Assembly: GCA_006176705.1 (NCBI GenBank)
Contig: QRFJ01002307.1
Span: 372,001 to 436,000 of the forward strand
DNA: 64,000 nt
Direction of reading: 5' to 3'
Source: Cocos nucifera
Taxonomy: Eukaryota > Streptophyta > Magnoliopsida > Arecales > Arecaceae
The notes below the pieces were generated by a model. That model did no database searches and had not been told where the DNA came from. It was given only the letters and a program-made list of their open reading frames with translations. Made by a program: the position numbers and the translations under genes. Below, one piece after another: positions 22,250 through 33,929 of the stretch (positions are counted from its first letter, which is position 1; each line of letters starts with the position of its first letter).

Positions 22250-24530
22250 ATATATTCATATCAATCTTAACACTGGTAATAAAAGCAAACTTTTAATACA
22301 TTTATTCAATAAAAATAATTTATAAAGATTAATAAGAATAAATTAATATTTGTTCAAAAATAAATTAAGCAAAGTGCATCTAGAGTCCTATGCTTCTCAC
22401 TACTCTCCAAGCCCCATATATTTTTTTGGATCTAAAAAAATAAAATATAGAAGTGAGCTTTATAGGCTCAGTAAGTTACTAGAATCTCTAAATCAATTAA
22501 ATATTTTATACGGAAAAATAAAATTTCAAGTTGCATGATTTTATATAAAAATATCTTAATGAGTATAAAAATATGTTGTATCAACTAACATAGAATTGAA
22601 ATATGTATTTGCTCGAAATAAATTTTTCAAACAATCAAGGGTCAACCTTGCACTCTCACTTTCCTACTCCCTCTAACTATAGCTATGATCGGCCCATGGC
22701 TAGCCTTGAAAAAGACTAGATTCTAACTATAATATACCATTCATTGATCATGCACCAATGATTGCCCCACTGGAGGCTCGAAAAAAAAACTAGCTCTAAT
22801 ATCTCATTGAGAAATATTCTCTCAATATTATGTACCGACAATCAGTCTCGCCTGCTTAGATTTGAAAGAAAACTAGCTCCTAACTATAATATACCATCGA
22901 TTGGTCATATGCCCGGAAGGAGACTAAATATTGATCCTGAATTCGTACGATTATAGTCAAACTAGATAGCAGTGGAATAGATATATAACATCATTTTTTA
23001 TGCAACAAAATACAATTCATGTCTACTAAATCATGTATATTTGATTGAATATTTCATAAATTATTTTCATATTGAGCATATAAGATACTTAATTTAAGCA
23101 TAATACCATAGCAAGATAAATTTAGAAATCAAATCACGTACATGATAAAACATGCTAGGGGTAGAGGTAACTTATAATTCCTATCCTAGATTTTGCAAAA
23201 CTTCACCAATTAAGAATATCAACCAAAATCTAAAATAAATAAACACTCTATTAGACTTTTAAGTAGTAGATAGTTTGATTTATTTCATATTCTAATCTAC
23301 ACCATCAAATTTGGTTTAACATCTAGGGTCTCAATAAATCCTAGGATCTAACTATTTATTAAATATAGATTTTTAGGTGGAGTTCATGGTTACCTACATG
23401 TAATGGATTTGCTTGTGATCAAATCTCCTTGCTATCTAGACCTGTGATTCTACCTAATCAATTTAAAATCTCTAAATTAGACCTAATTCAATTCATCGAT
23501 AAAGAAAAATTAGACTTATTAAAGATGATTAGGCTTGGTCTGAGTGAATCAATAGAGATAGAAGTAGAAAGAGAGAGAAGCTCTAGAATAAATCAGTACA
23601 AGGATCTAATCATAATATCCGGTGCATAGATCAAAGAAGGGAGATTAACAAACATGAAAAGGAGAAAAATAAAAATTAATTAAATAATTAAACGATGAAG
23701 AAAATGGAAAGAAAAATGGAGTGGAAAGAAGAGAGAGAAGAGGAGAGAAGAAAAAGATGAAGAAGGGGAAAGCCTTGGTGGTCAACTATCTATGGTGGCA
23801 AGGTGGGTCACTGGCTAACCTAAGTAGCCAGTGGTGGCTGTGGCCAAGAAGAGTGGTCAAATCCAAAGAAAACATCCTAAAATTGGGTGTTAGATCGATC
23901 AAAATTGGAGGGGATCAGACTTCAATTGGGGGAAAATAGAGAAGGGTGATGGAAAAAGACTTATCGATGATCAATAGAGATGGGATCTTACTCGATGATG
24001 GTGATTTTTTGATGGTTCAAGAGCTTAAAATCAACTAAAAATAGGGTAAGGATGGGTTAGAGAGAGAAAAGCAAGGATTTTGGATGGCTGAGCTTTGGCT
24101 AAGGTAGCTCATTAACGATTGAAGAGGAGGAAGGGAGGGAAGAGGAGAGAGAGGGCTTGGTGATGCCAAATGCAAGGAAGGAGGAGTTTAAGTAGAAGAT
24201 GGCTGCAGAAAAAATAAGACCAGCCTAATACTGGCCATTCGCCAGTTGCAACGACCTCTAACAACTATCAATGGTTCGTACCGGCCCGAAGATACTGCAC
24301 CAGCCATTATTTGGTGGCCTTATTACCTCTAACAACTATCAGTGGTTCGTACCGGCCCGAAGATACTGCACCAGCCATTATTTGGTGGCCTTATTCCTTG
24401 ACGGAGGATTAGATAGGGGATCAGGATCTTCCTATCAAATCCCATTTTTTTTCAAAACTTCGAATTGAAGTCGACAAAAGGTTTGTGAACTTCAAATCAA
24501 AATTGGCCCAAGTAGTTCAGGTTTCATATC
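22250..24530. other. AT-rich region, probably including the 3' LTR of the chromovirus at 24540
   Basis: No gene is supported. Two similar segments (about 22716-22757 and 22871-22915, each containing CTAACTATAATATACCAT) form a diverged repeat. A purine-rich stretch lies at 23700-23770 and 24105-24180. Since the pol remnant on the right runs on the minus strand and ends near 24540, its 3' LTR should lie here, but I could not find both ends. Frames at 22350-22538, 22762-22956, 23429-23629 and 23721-23939 show no family features. Confidence 0.35.
24254..24395 (+). repeat. Two tandem copies of a 71-bp unit
   Basis: Copies 24254-24324 and 24325-24395 differ at one base (TCAATGG against TCAGTGG). 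Each contains the palindrome-like TACCGGCCCGAAG. Near-identity points to a recent duplication within an otherwise decayed region. Confidence 0.9.
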
Positions 24531-24539
24531 TTTTCTTCC

Positions 24540-25570
24540 TACAAAAAATTTCGTCCTCAAAATTAGCATACTTAAGTCATGAAACAACTGAGAGTATTTA
24601 GCTCACATTTCCTCTTCAAGTTTTTAAGTTGCTTCTCATCCTGTATGATTGTTTCATTGTACTTTGACATAGCGAATGGTGCATCATCTCAACTTTGATC
24701 CTTTTGATCCATAATTTTTACTAGTTGTTCCATATAAGACAAATATCTCCTAAGCTGAAGCGATCCAAACTTCACCATATGGCTAGGATCTGGTATATAT
24801 TTCCACAGCATGGATACTTGAATAACATTAGAAATCTGATAAGAGAGAGTGGTGCAGTAAGACGATAAGCTACCACTCTGATTCTCTTCAAGATTTCAAA
24901 GGAATCTACATATCTAAGGCTTAGCGTACCACGTGCCCCTAATCTCATCATGCCCTTAGTAGCAAATATCTTAAGAAACACATGATCTCTAACTTAGAAT
25001 TTCAATTCTCTTCTCTCATTATCAGCATAGCTCTTCTGTTAACTTTGAGCTGGATCTTATCAACTATTTGCTAAACAATATCTAGACCCAATAGCCTTCT
25101 TTTACCAACATCATCTCAAAGGGTCCTACATCTTTTTCCATATACAACTTAAAATGGAGCCATCTGAGTATTATCCTGATAGCTATTATTATATACAAAT
25201 TTTACTAATAGTAAATGTTCATCTCAAGATCCCTGCAAATCTAGACACATCTTTTAAGGTCTGAAAAGTTCTCTCTAACTGACTATTTGTCTGAGGATAA
25301 AAGACCGTACTAAACTCCAATTTAGTCTTCATGGCTTGATGCAAACTCTTCTAAAATTGAGAAATAAATCTCGTATCTCTGTCAAATACAATAGATTCTG
25401 AAGTACCATGAAGTCATATAATTTCATTTATATATAATTTGGCTAGCCTTTCTAAAGAGAATTTGACTTTAATTAAAGACAAGAAATGAGCTGAGTCGGT
25501 CCACAATCACCCAGATAGCATCATATCCTCAAAGAGTCCTAGGTAGTCCCAAAACAAAATCCTAGAGTCA
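24540..25570 (-). pseudogene. Chromovirus (Tekay/Del-like Gypsy) integrase and pol C-terminus, degraded
   Basis: Read leftwards, shifting minus frames show LPRTLRGYDAIWVIVDRL (about 25480-25545), RDTRFISQF-like and HPQTDGQ-like remnants (25380-25270), a WDEHL...YNNSY piece (about 25190-25225) and the C-terminal frame 24981-24772. That frame has FLKIFATKGMMRLGARG and FEILKRIRVVAYRL, the integrase C-terminal module of chromoviruses. Near 24545-24565 comes an F-E-D-E-I-F-like end, common just before the 3' LTR in this group. RT, protease and gag are missing. Numerous stops show long decay. Confidence 0.75.
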
Positions 25571-25672
25571 CAAACATATGAGCTACCAATCTCAAAACTT
25601 TTCTCTAATACTATGTAGAGACACAAATACATGGGCCACTAGTCTCAAAACCTTTTCTCTGATACCATGTAG
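25569..25672 (-). repeat. Tandem duplication that includes a primer-binding site
   Basis: Two diverged copies, about 25569-25619 and 25622-25672, each end with a TACATGGTATCAGAG-like or TACATAGTATTAGAG-like site on the minus strand. The period is about 53 bp. The right copy abuts the presumed LTR. Confidence 0.6.
25657..25667 (-). other. Primer-binding site on the minus strand
   Basis: TGGTATCAGAG on the minus strand directly follows an LTR-like end CATTCTACA. This is the standard plant Copia or chromovirus tRNA-Met primer site. Confidence 0.65.
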
Positions 25673-26216
25673 AATGGTTTGCTACACAGAGTAGATTGAC
25701 TGTGCTAGCCTAAAATCCAAAATAAACACTAAACAAAAAAATATTTGGAGAGAATCACCAAAAAAAAAAAAAAAAATTGAAGAAAAAGTTAGAAGAGAAA
25801 AATAAATTTATTCAAAGGAGAATAAAAATCAAAATCTTACAAAGATACCTCACGAAGGAGTCTCCACACATACCAATAATCTCTCCTCTCTCTTTCTTTC
25901 CACCATAATCTTTCACACCATTCTCTACACGATTTGACTCACAAAAGAGACACCAAAGGTTCCTTTAAATAGAGCACCATATGGATGGAAGTTCGACTCT
26001 ATCTTAACTCAAAAAACTAAAAATCAATATAACACAAACTCTACCAACCTTTAGAAGAAAATAATTAAATGGAGTAATATTAGAAATAGAATCCTAATGA
26101 CCAATTAAAAACAAAATTCTTGTTAAATTTGGACTTGGTAATGATATGGCAACGAGAGTCATAGCAAAGGCAAAAGAGATGCGGCATTATATTAAGTGAT
26201 CAGTAGCTCTAATACA
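25668..26216 (-). repeat. Probable 5' LTR of a minus-strand LTR element
   Basis: The right-hand side of the primer site starts TGTAGAATGG on the plus strand, that is, an LTR ending in CA on the minus strand. The body contains TTTAAATAG (about 25965), a TATA-like signal in minus orientation as CTATTTAAA, and a poly-A run at 25760-25778. The far end near 26216 is a guess from a CTAATACA end; no second LTR copy is in the window. Confidence 0.45.
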
Positions 26217-26250
26217 TGTTAAAATATTTGCAAAGGAACAAGAAAATAAG

Positions 26251-26260
26251 AGATAGATAA

Positions 26261-26293
<33 letters not shown>

Positions 26294-26317
26294 GAGATAG
26301 AGAGAGAGAGAGAGAAA
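26251..26317 (+). repeat. GATA/GA microsatellite
   Basis: About ten GATA units run into GAGA repeats ending at about 26317. Confidence 0.93.
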
Positions 26318-26595
26318 TTTGTATTTTTGGTCCATTATACTCAGTACATATCAAGGTTTATATATACTAACATACAACCTCTGTAGAAAGAATATAATAT
26401 AGACTGACAACAGAATCACGTTAACAAAAAAAAAAATTATGGGCCGATATGCATTATTATATGATCCTTAAATTTATGTGATCCTAAAATTTTATGGTCA
26501 CTTAAAATCATGCTAACAAGAAATGCTAACCATGTTATCATCTTCTCAGGAATTTTGGGGTAGCCAATGCTATAGCCAGCTTACATAATATGTTG

Positions 26596-27053
26596 TAGGG
26601 GTGCAATTGAGCCAAGCCGAGTCAAGTAATTGGAAGCTCGAGCTCGACTCAACTCAAAATACTCGGGTTCGAAACTCGGTTCAAGCTCGATCGAGCCTTA
26701 ATATCCTAAGCTCAAACTCAGCTTAATGAAAAATAGGTAAGGCTCGAGTTTGACTTGATTCGACTCGAATATGAACCGAGCTATACTCGAGCTCGAGTTC
26801 AAGCTCGAAACCGAGCGTTATCTTACTAATAATATATATATAAATATATATTATAAATAAAAATAATATTATTAAAATATATATATATTCGAGTAGGCTT
26901 ACGAACTTTCAAGTCGAGTATCCTGCTACTCGAGTTCGACTCGAAAAGCTATTCGAGCTCGACTCGAATACTCTAGTTTGACTCAAACTTGATAATAATT
27001 GAATGGAGTCGAGCTCGAGTAGCTCGTGAGCAGCTCAACTCGTTTACAGCCTA
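26596..27053. mobile_element. hAT-type MITE rich in GAGCTCGA motifs
   Basis: A 458-bp element starting TAGGGGTGCAATTGAGCC and ending GAGTTGAGCTGC...GCCTA-type sequence when read from the other strand, giving imperfect terminal inverted repeats. It is flanked by 8-bp direct repeats ATATGTTG (26588-26595) and ATCTGTTG (27054-27061), 7 of 8 identical, as expected for a hAT superfamily insertion. The interior is repeated GAGCTCGA/CTCGACTCG motifs plus an AT core at 26825-26885. It has no coding capacity. The type is common in plant genomes and is moved by hAT transposases. Confidence 0.85.
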
Positions 27054-27061
27054 ATCTGTTG

Positions 27062-29280
27062 GTGCTACTGCTTGGGCTTTTCATGCAATGCAAGGCTCAC
27101 GAGATTTTTGAAAGCCTTGGAGGCATGGTAACATGCTTCCTCTCTCACATAAAACTCTTTCGTTCACTAGTTTATTGAAGCCTTCGGCTAATTATTGTTG
27201 GCCGCTATTCTGTCAAGGCCGTAGACCAAACATCTATTAGTTGGGTCATAACCACATTTCAACCTCATAAACTATTAAGCACCAATTCACAAATTATTAC
27301 AAAGTAGCGGCATATATGTAGACCTTGGGTGGTTGGGTGGGCAGGTGATGATGAGGTGGGAAAGAATGGAAACTTGATGAATTATGTCACCCTGAAACAG
27401 GCGTTAGCCTTTCTACAGTGGCCCTTTCTAAGGCCTATTGTAAGGAAGGTTCATGTCTAAGTATTGCCTTGTCTAGTCCTACAGTGTTTTCACGTATACT
27501 ATTGTTTGTGGCTCAAGGGAATTAAAGGAGTTGCAGACAAAAGGGCGAGTCTAAAACAAGACAGATTATCAGCCTACTCCCTTTGTCACCTTGTGTTCTA
27601 GTTGGTTGTGATACAAAAGCCTAAAGCTATGTTTGATAGTTTGTTGGAAGTCTCTTTCTAATAAATTGGATGCCTCTCCCACTAGCCTGGTCTAAACGGA
27701 CATATATATACCAATTGTGAAGGTATGTCTCAGCTATATTGTCATTTCATAGAAGGAGATCACTGGAACTTCCTTCTATGATTGATTGGTATCTTCCTCC
27801 TATTGGAGAGAATAATTTGGATAAGAGTTTAAACAGTCAAAACAGTAGCCATGTGGTACTGTTAAATTAGCATTTCTTTATGATGGAGTTGGTTAGGGTA
27901 GGATTTACCTATAGAATTTTTCAATGAAATGAATGGGATTTTTATATTGCAGTAGATGAAAGAGTCCATAGCTTGGAGGTTGGCAGAGTGTTGCCTTCAA
28001 GAATCTCAGTCAATAAATTATGAGGCAAGTAGGATTTGAATGCTATCTGGTTCAACACGTCAACCTAACTGCGAGAGGCTACATACGTCGGTGATTGGAG
28101 TATGGACACATTAAAACCCAAAATATTACGAGTGAATATATAACTGTTGGATCGTCCAGGGTGATGTTGGTAAACAAATGAAGCGGACCATGTAATCTGT
28201 CGCTTTTATATGTCAGCAAATCGAGTCTCAGATCATAAAATATTTAATAGCGTATTTACAAAACGGATAATTCTACTAAAAATAAAAATAAAAAAAAAGT
28301 TAAATCCCAGTGATGACTTCAAAGCTTGCGGTATCTTTGTTATTGATTATTGTCCGCCGGAAAATAATATAGCTACTCGTATAATTCCTCTGGAAAATAA
28401 TAGAATTCAGTCATGTAACTGATGACAAGATCCAATCAGTCTTTGCATTTTTAGTTAGGAGAGAATAACTTAATGACCGGATAGCGAGTAGAGGGTATGA
28501 GTTCCACCTGATTAAACTAAAATCAGTCAAACATTGTTTTCCTTCCCTCTATTCATAAATTGATGGGAGGATACGTTGTTGCACTGGTACAGTTTGAATT
28601 CTAGGCATGCCGTGTGCCATACTTAACTATTTATTTCATCAATACGAAGATATTCCATGGTTTATATAGTGGAGACTTAGTTGTATTTCTAATTGTAAAG
28701 AAAAAATTTATCATAATTTTATCCCGGTGAACCTAAATAAATCTTAGAGATATGAAGCTACAAGAGAGAGAAATTTAAACAGATATGGTGGAGATAACTT
28801 CCTTTTATCGATAAGAGTCCTCACTTGATTAGGAAGGCAACCTAATTAGCTAGACAAAATTCCTAGAAATATTTAGTTATCAACAATATCGCATTATCTT
28901 TGTTTTTTTTGAAGAATCATATTACCTGATTGTTGTGATGCAGTGAAATATAATCACTATATATGCATGCTTCAAATGTTTATTCCTTGCACTCCATGAT
29001 AACATCACCTATGTAATAAAAAGTGAGTGACCTTCATTCATAAATCACCATCTTCTTTCTTACTTTGAAGATGATTGTTGAAAACAGTAAACAACTTCAG
29101 GTCGAGAGATCTTATAATTCTTCTGGTGCTAAATAAAAAGGCCTGATAACCTAACCCTTGCTTATATTTTTACTCTCACCCATTGATTGAGAGCATGAGT
29201 TTAATTATAGAGTCGGATGGTACTAAAAGGTTATGGGGCTTAGATGAGAGTATCCTTGTTTAACAGCCTAATTTGCTGAT
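27062..29280. other. Intergenic DNA without a recognisable gene
   Basis: I see no conserved domain, LTR pair or RNA gene. The only frame of note (28210-28422) has no family resemblance. The sequence looks less repetitive than the left half of the window. Confidence 0.5.
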
Positions 29281-29289
29281 CAAAATACT

Positions 29290-29822
29290 TCATATTCTTG
29301 TAAAACTCAAAGCACTGCCCCATTCGAGGGACAGTTCCATCTTATGATTTTCACATAAAGCATCTACTGAGGTGAAAGGATAAGAATTAATTAGCTTTCC
29401 AAACATATGATACAAATGCATACAAGAGAAACTTGCAACATAAAGAAACCAAAGATTAAGACCTAATATAATGATGGAAGAAATTCTGACAAACAAACTC
29501 CTTATCGAAAATATCATTTAAATTGTCGCTCTACGATGGTCCATATCAAGTAATATTGTGGAAGAGATTCAGTGTTACACAATCTCATAATATTGACTTC
29601 ACATGCAAAGACCAACACACTCCATATCTTATGAAACCGCACGCAACTGCACCGACCTGCATGATCCAATGCACTTGGCTCACAACCTGCAACAAAAGAC
29701 ATGACTAATGCCTCTTGAATCAAAATCAAACCTTCTTCACATGGGGTGGGATGTAGTCTACCAGCCAGCAAGAGACCTTTGTCATCAATAATCATCAATC
29801 TCACCCTTTTCTTTTGTCGCAT
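29290..29822 (-). other. Uncharacterised minus-strand frames, possible RNase H-like remnant
   Basis: Two frames (29517-29290 and 29822-29514) are open on the minus strand. The right one contains IDDKGLLLAGRLHP followed by an E-x-x-x-x-x-E-A pattern, loosely like the RNase H fold found at the end of plant LINE proteins. No catalytic set can be confirmed and no other LINE part is near. I would not call this a gene. Confidence 0.2.
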
Positions 29823-29990
29823 TTGCCGGACTTTTCAAACTGACCATAAAGCGCATTCACTCGGAGAAAAATTAAGAACAACTCTCCATTGTAGGAAACA
29901 AGTTCTTAGACATGGACAAAAAAAAACATCGGCAATCCCACACCTTATATTTATGGATAGACAATATGATACTACTTTTGTGGGTAACGC

Positions 29991-30000
29991 ACTATAAATA
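29991..30000 (+). promoter_or_regulatory. Strong TATA-box sequence pointing at the NAC 3' end
   Basis: ACTATAAATA matches the plant TATA consensus. It lies on the plus strand 63 bases before the NAC stop codon and would drive a transcript antisense to NAC exon 3. No initiation evidence exists. Confidence 0.3.
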
Positions 30001-30062
30001 GTAGATACCTTCACCTCTCAAGCTTCACCAATCTTCACTAGAATTCAGAAAGGGTTCCAAGA

Positions 30063-33000
30063 TTAGGGCAGACCCGTCTCAGGGAAGCAACCCCCCCAAC
30101 TCCCTTCGGCCAAAGTTGGCGGTAACTCCCCCATTGGATTGCCCTCCAGCTTGGTGAGCTGGTTTAGGACTGCCTTTATGACATTCCTATCACTGGAGAA
30201 TGGCTTGAGACAAGAGCTCAAGTCAGGCAAGCCGCCCAAGTGGGCCAGGCCTTTGGTTAAGGGCAGACTCCTTTCCGCTAGGGGCAGGTGTGGGGCCAAG
30301 GGGTTTGGGGGCTGGGAATTGTGGCTTGGAGGAAAGCTGGAGAAGCAGGGCACCTGCTCAAACCCTTCAAAGTTTTGAGGGGTTTGGTCAAAGTTGATGT
30401 AGGTGTCCATGAGAGATGGAAGTGAGGAGGGTCCTGTGTCATCATAGCTTGTCTCCATGCTTGGCTTGGTGGAGAAGTCCCTGTGCTTGTAGAACACTCT
30501 ACATAAGACCCAATCTTCCTGTTTAAAGAAAGAGAGAAAAAAGAGTCATAGAAAGTCATATGATATTATTATGATTAGACGACTGGTTAATCATGAAAGT
30601 CTGGACTGTGACAATCATTTAGCACTTGCAATGGCTTGTGAGAATGGAGATTTAGATATTTGGTAATTAACAAACCTTGTGATCATCTTTACATGGGTGA
30701 TCAATGGTAGGAATTTAATTGGTAGAGGAGGCATTCCATGGATAATTATGTCCTCAAGAGGCATTCCAGTTAGTCTAATGAATGCTTGAAACTATATTTT
30801 TTTTCTTAAATTTCAAATTTGAATATATCTTTAGGTTATGATGAATGAGATTTCAACATAGAGCCACAAATCATCGTTCTTGGTGTTTATTTTGTAATTT
30901 TAGCATTTTCCACTTGGCCTGCTAGACAAACTGATGTTAACTGTAGGTGAAAAAAGATGCAGCCTAGCTAATAAAAAAATCCAGTGAGAAAAGCGATGCA
31001 AAATTGATTTTCTATTGGAAAAATATATCAATGCTAGCATGGTGGGAAAGTTAGTGTTGCGTAGCATATGTGACAAAAAGTTAGGCATGACAAGAATGGG
31101 ACATAATAGGAAAATAAATAAAAAAATAAACATAAAAGTATATATCATAGGGGACAACATAGAGTTCCATATTCTGTAGATGGTTAGGAGAAAACTGTCC
31201 AAGTAAAGATAGATAGGACTTGGTAGTAATGAAAGCAACTGATAGAAAATTCTATAGCATGAACAAAACAAAACGAAAAAAAAGCTCATTATTATAATAA
31301 CTCCTGCAATTTTCACTACTTTTTTTCACCCTAAGCAAACTGAAAATACTTGGTCCAACTACAACAAAGTGATCGAGAACTTATTCTGCAAGTAGAAAAA
31401 ATTAATATTATGAGATCACCTTAGAGGATAACTTGGCGAGATCACCAGGTGCTTCCATGCGGAACTCATGCATGACCCACTCGGTCTTCTTTCCCTTGGG
31501 AGCTCTCCCTTGATAGAAAACAAGCGTCTTCCTCATCCCAACAAGCACTCCCTTTCGAGCTACCAGCCTATCTTTTCCGGTGGCCTTCCAGTAGCCCGAC
31601 AACGTTGCTCGATTCGTCCGCTGCCCGGTTGCATATTTGCGGTCTCGGAGACTGAAGAAGTACCACTCCTTTCCCCCAACACAAGCCATTTCTGTCTCAC
31701 AGATCAGTTGCATCAGCACCCAAAGCCACAAGTAGTCTAGCATCAATAATAATTCAGTGTGGGGAGAGGAGAGAGGTTAAAAGAAAGGTGGATGTCAACT
31801 TTGGAGTGCATGCAAAAGTAGCAAACATGAGGAGGCAGTAGCAATGCAACAGTAACAACAATCAGTGAATACAATATTTATTATTTACTTCGATCGCCCA
31901 TGTAATGAAATCTATGTGTTGCTAAGTATGAAATCTTAAAATCAGATTATCAAGGGCAGGGTTGTAATTTGAGATACCCATGCAACTAAGCAATAATCAG
32001 GAGATAACCTCCAATAATTAATATTCTTCACTGATTAGCATGGTAAAGTTGAAAGGCCTTGATAAGGTTGCATTCCTCAGGTGTAACCTTTAGAAGAGAA
32101 ATAAATGAGATCGTATAAACTATTGCTAATGAACAATAGCGAATGAATGATATCGAAAATGACCCATGGATGAAAGGTTTTGTGGAGTTGGTGCCATGCA
32201 ACGAACCTTCCATGTCCTTGTTAGCATCAGCATGTAACCTAACCCCATGATGTAGATTGCTTACCATGGTGCCGATGATTGATGCAGTAGCACATCGCAA
32301 TCAGAGACCCATCGATGATGTTGGTATTGACATCAAATATCTCAATCAATTCACACTTTATTATTACAGCCGGCGACTTGGGATCAAAGTGATTCATAGC
32401 TGCACGAACACGTGCGGTCCATTTTAGATTGTAAACCTCCTTGATCTAGGACTCCCACGTCCTGCCCGCACCCCCCTCTCCTCTATGGTGGTTGACTGAT
32501 GGTAGAAGTGAGCGTACCCTGGCGTTTTTCATCGTGGTGTGTTGTGGTTGGTTATCAAGTCGGTCTGACGCGAGGAAGGTCTCCGGTTCGAGTCCTGGCG
32601 ACGCCAATTCGACTTTTTTGTTTTGATTTCCAAAATCTCTTTCGCCTCTTCTTAATTCCAAAATACCTTTGGATTCTTTTCCTTTTTTTTTTTTTTTTGC
32701 TTCTTCTTTCCCCCCTAGACTCCAAAGTTAGGCAATGTCTTTATGTTTCCTTCTTCTTCTTTTTCGTTTCATGTTGCACAATAATTTAGACATTAGCAGA
32801 AGGAATAAACTGTGGAAAGCTGGCAAGCCATCATGGATGGGACAAGAGACATGAAGAGGTTAAAAAAGTGACCGAATTCTGGCACAAGAATATTTTTCTG
32901 TTAGGAAGAAGGTGTAAGCTGAAAACCGAGAAAGCCAGTTTCAAGGTTGAAAGGAGAAAGGAAAATATATATATATAAGATATAGGATTTTAGTTGGAAC

Positions 33001-33929
33001 TTAATTCTGCTATAAAGGTGTCCTTATGTGCTGAGAAAAATATGCGAGTTAGGACCAGGATGCTTTAAGAAAAGCAAGTCTTTTGAACAAACGAAGTGAC
33101 TAAAATCCATAAAATAGAACTTACAAGAAGGACATGACAAGCGTCCGGCTAAAAAGATGAATGATCTAGATTAGAGAGCGGGCATGTACAGGCCACAACT
33201 TACTTGGAATAAGAATTTCAAGTAATTTCTTAACACACGAGTGCTGCTGCTGCTCCTCCATATTCTCAGCTATTCCATTTTAATAAAGTTGCGACCTTAC
33301 CTTCCATAGGATAAAAAAAGGAGCCAATGATGGTTCATCAATAAAGAAAATGTTCTTTTGTTGAGGAAGGATGTATAAGAACAATTCTCAACATCCAATA
33401 ATATCAAATCCCTTGAGATAAGCCACAACCATTTGCCAGGAGTCCTGGACCTTTCACACTGGGTTTCCATGTCAGAAGAATAGGAATTAATAGAACTGCA
33501 TACATACCCTTGCCATGGTAATCCCATGATAAGAAATGGCTTCTAAAATATGGAGGACTACATGTAGACATATACAGACCATGTAATGAGAATTGAGGTA
33601 TAGAACTCGTGTCACCAAGAAACAAAGCCATGTCATGGAAATATAGAACTATTTTGTGTCATGCCAACCTCAGTTCTACAAAGCAATCAATCTAAAAGAG
33701 GTGGTGGAGATGGTAATTAAGGGAAGTGGCTATGGTTGGTCTTACCAGGGAGATCCCATGGTTCACACTTGTTGAGGTCGACATCGACCATCATCGGGCT
33801 GCCCCAGAAGCTCCCGCTGCGGTCTCCAGCGACCTTCGTCGCAAGGTAGTCACATATTAGCTCGTCATCCCTTGGGTGGAACCGGAATCCTGGAGGCAGT
33901 TTAGCCTCCACCATGCTTAAGAGGCTCAT
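30063..33929 (-). CDS. NAC21/22-like: NAC transcription factor, NAC1 (NAC21/22) type, three exons
   Basis: A plant NAC-domain regulator that binds DNA in the nucleus; NAC1 in Arabidopsis acts downstream of auxin in lateral root formation. Exons (minus): 33929-33746, 31691-31420, 30518-30063; introns of 2054 and 901 bp have GT-AG ends. The spliced product is 303 residues. Domain blocks: LPPGFRFHPRDDELICDYL near residue 10, VDLNKCEPWDLP, EWYFFSLRDRKYATG, GYWKATGKDR, LVFYQGRAPKG, WVMHEFR, and EDWVLCRVFYKHR across the exon 3 start (153-165). Residues 166-303 are the variable activation region. I chose the M of MSLLSMVEAK at 33929 because NAC1 proteins start with a similar S-S-x-S-M-V-E-A-K stretch; in-frame ATGs at 33992 and 33914 are alternatives. 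No frame break is seen. Confidence 0.93.
30338..30358 (-). promoter_or_regulatory. miR164 target site in NAC exon 3
   Basis: On the mRNA strand this 21-mer, which codes for the EQVPCFS stretch near residue 207, pairs with miR164 with mismatches only at two places toward the miRNA 3' end, as I recall the miRNA. The seed and cleavage region match perfectly. NAC1, CUC1 and CUC2 are established miR164 targets cleaved at this position. Confidence 0.9.
31420..31691 (-). other. NAC exon 2
   Basis: It encodes the core of the NAC domain. The acceptor CAG precedes 31691 and the donor AAG/GTGATC follows 31420. Splicing to exon 1 restores a glutamate codon (G plus AA) before MACVGGKEWYFF, which confirms the junction. 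Confidence 0.93.
32521..32619 (+). repeat. tRNA-Val-like pseudogene or SINE head in NAC intron 1
   Basis: The stretch resembles plant tRNA-Val: GGTTGGTTATC D-arm, a loop reading CTGACGC (anticodon position GAC), AGGTCTCCGGTTCGAGTCC with an intact B box, and a CGACGCCA 3' end at about 32598-32605. A T6 run (32614-32619) could end pol III transcription. The acceptor and anticodon stems do not pair well and the D-loop has extra bases, so it is not a working tRNA. It lies antisense to the NAC gene. Confidence 0.6.
33746..33929 (-). other. NAC exon 1
   Basis: It encodes the NAC subdomains up to CEPWDLP. The donor CCTG/GTAAGACC lies at 33746/33745. About 60 bases of in-frame codons lie upstream of the chosen start and would extend the protein if the ATG at 33992 is used. 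Confidence 0.9.

Noticed and set aside
30139..30378. Plus-strand frame across NAC exon 3
   Set aside because: It is the complement of the conserved NAC coding exon and has no homology of its own that I can see.
31468..31740. Plus-strand frame across NAC exon 2
   Set aside because: Shadow of the NAC domain exon.
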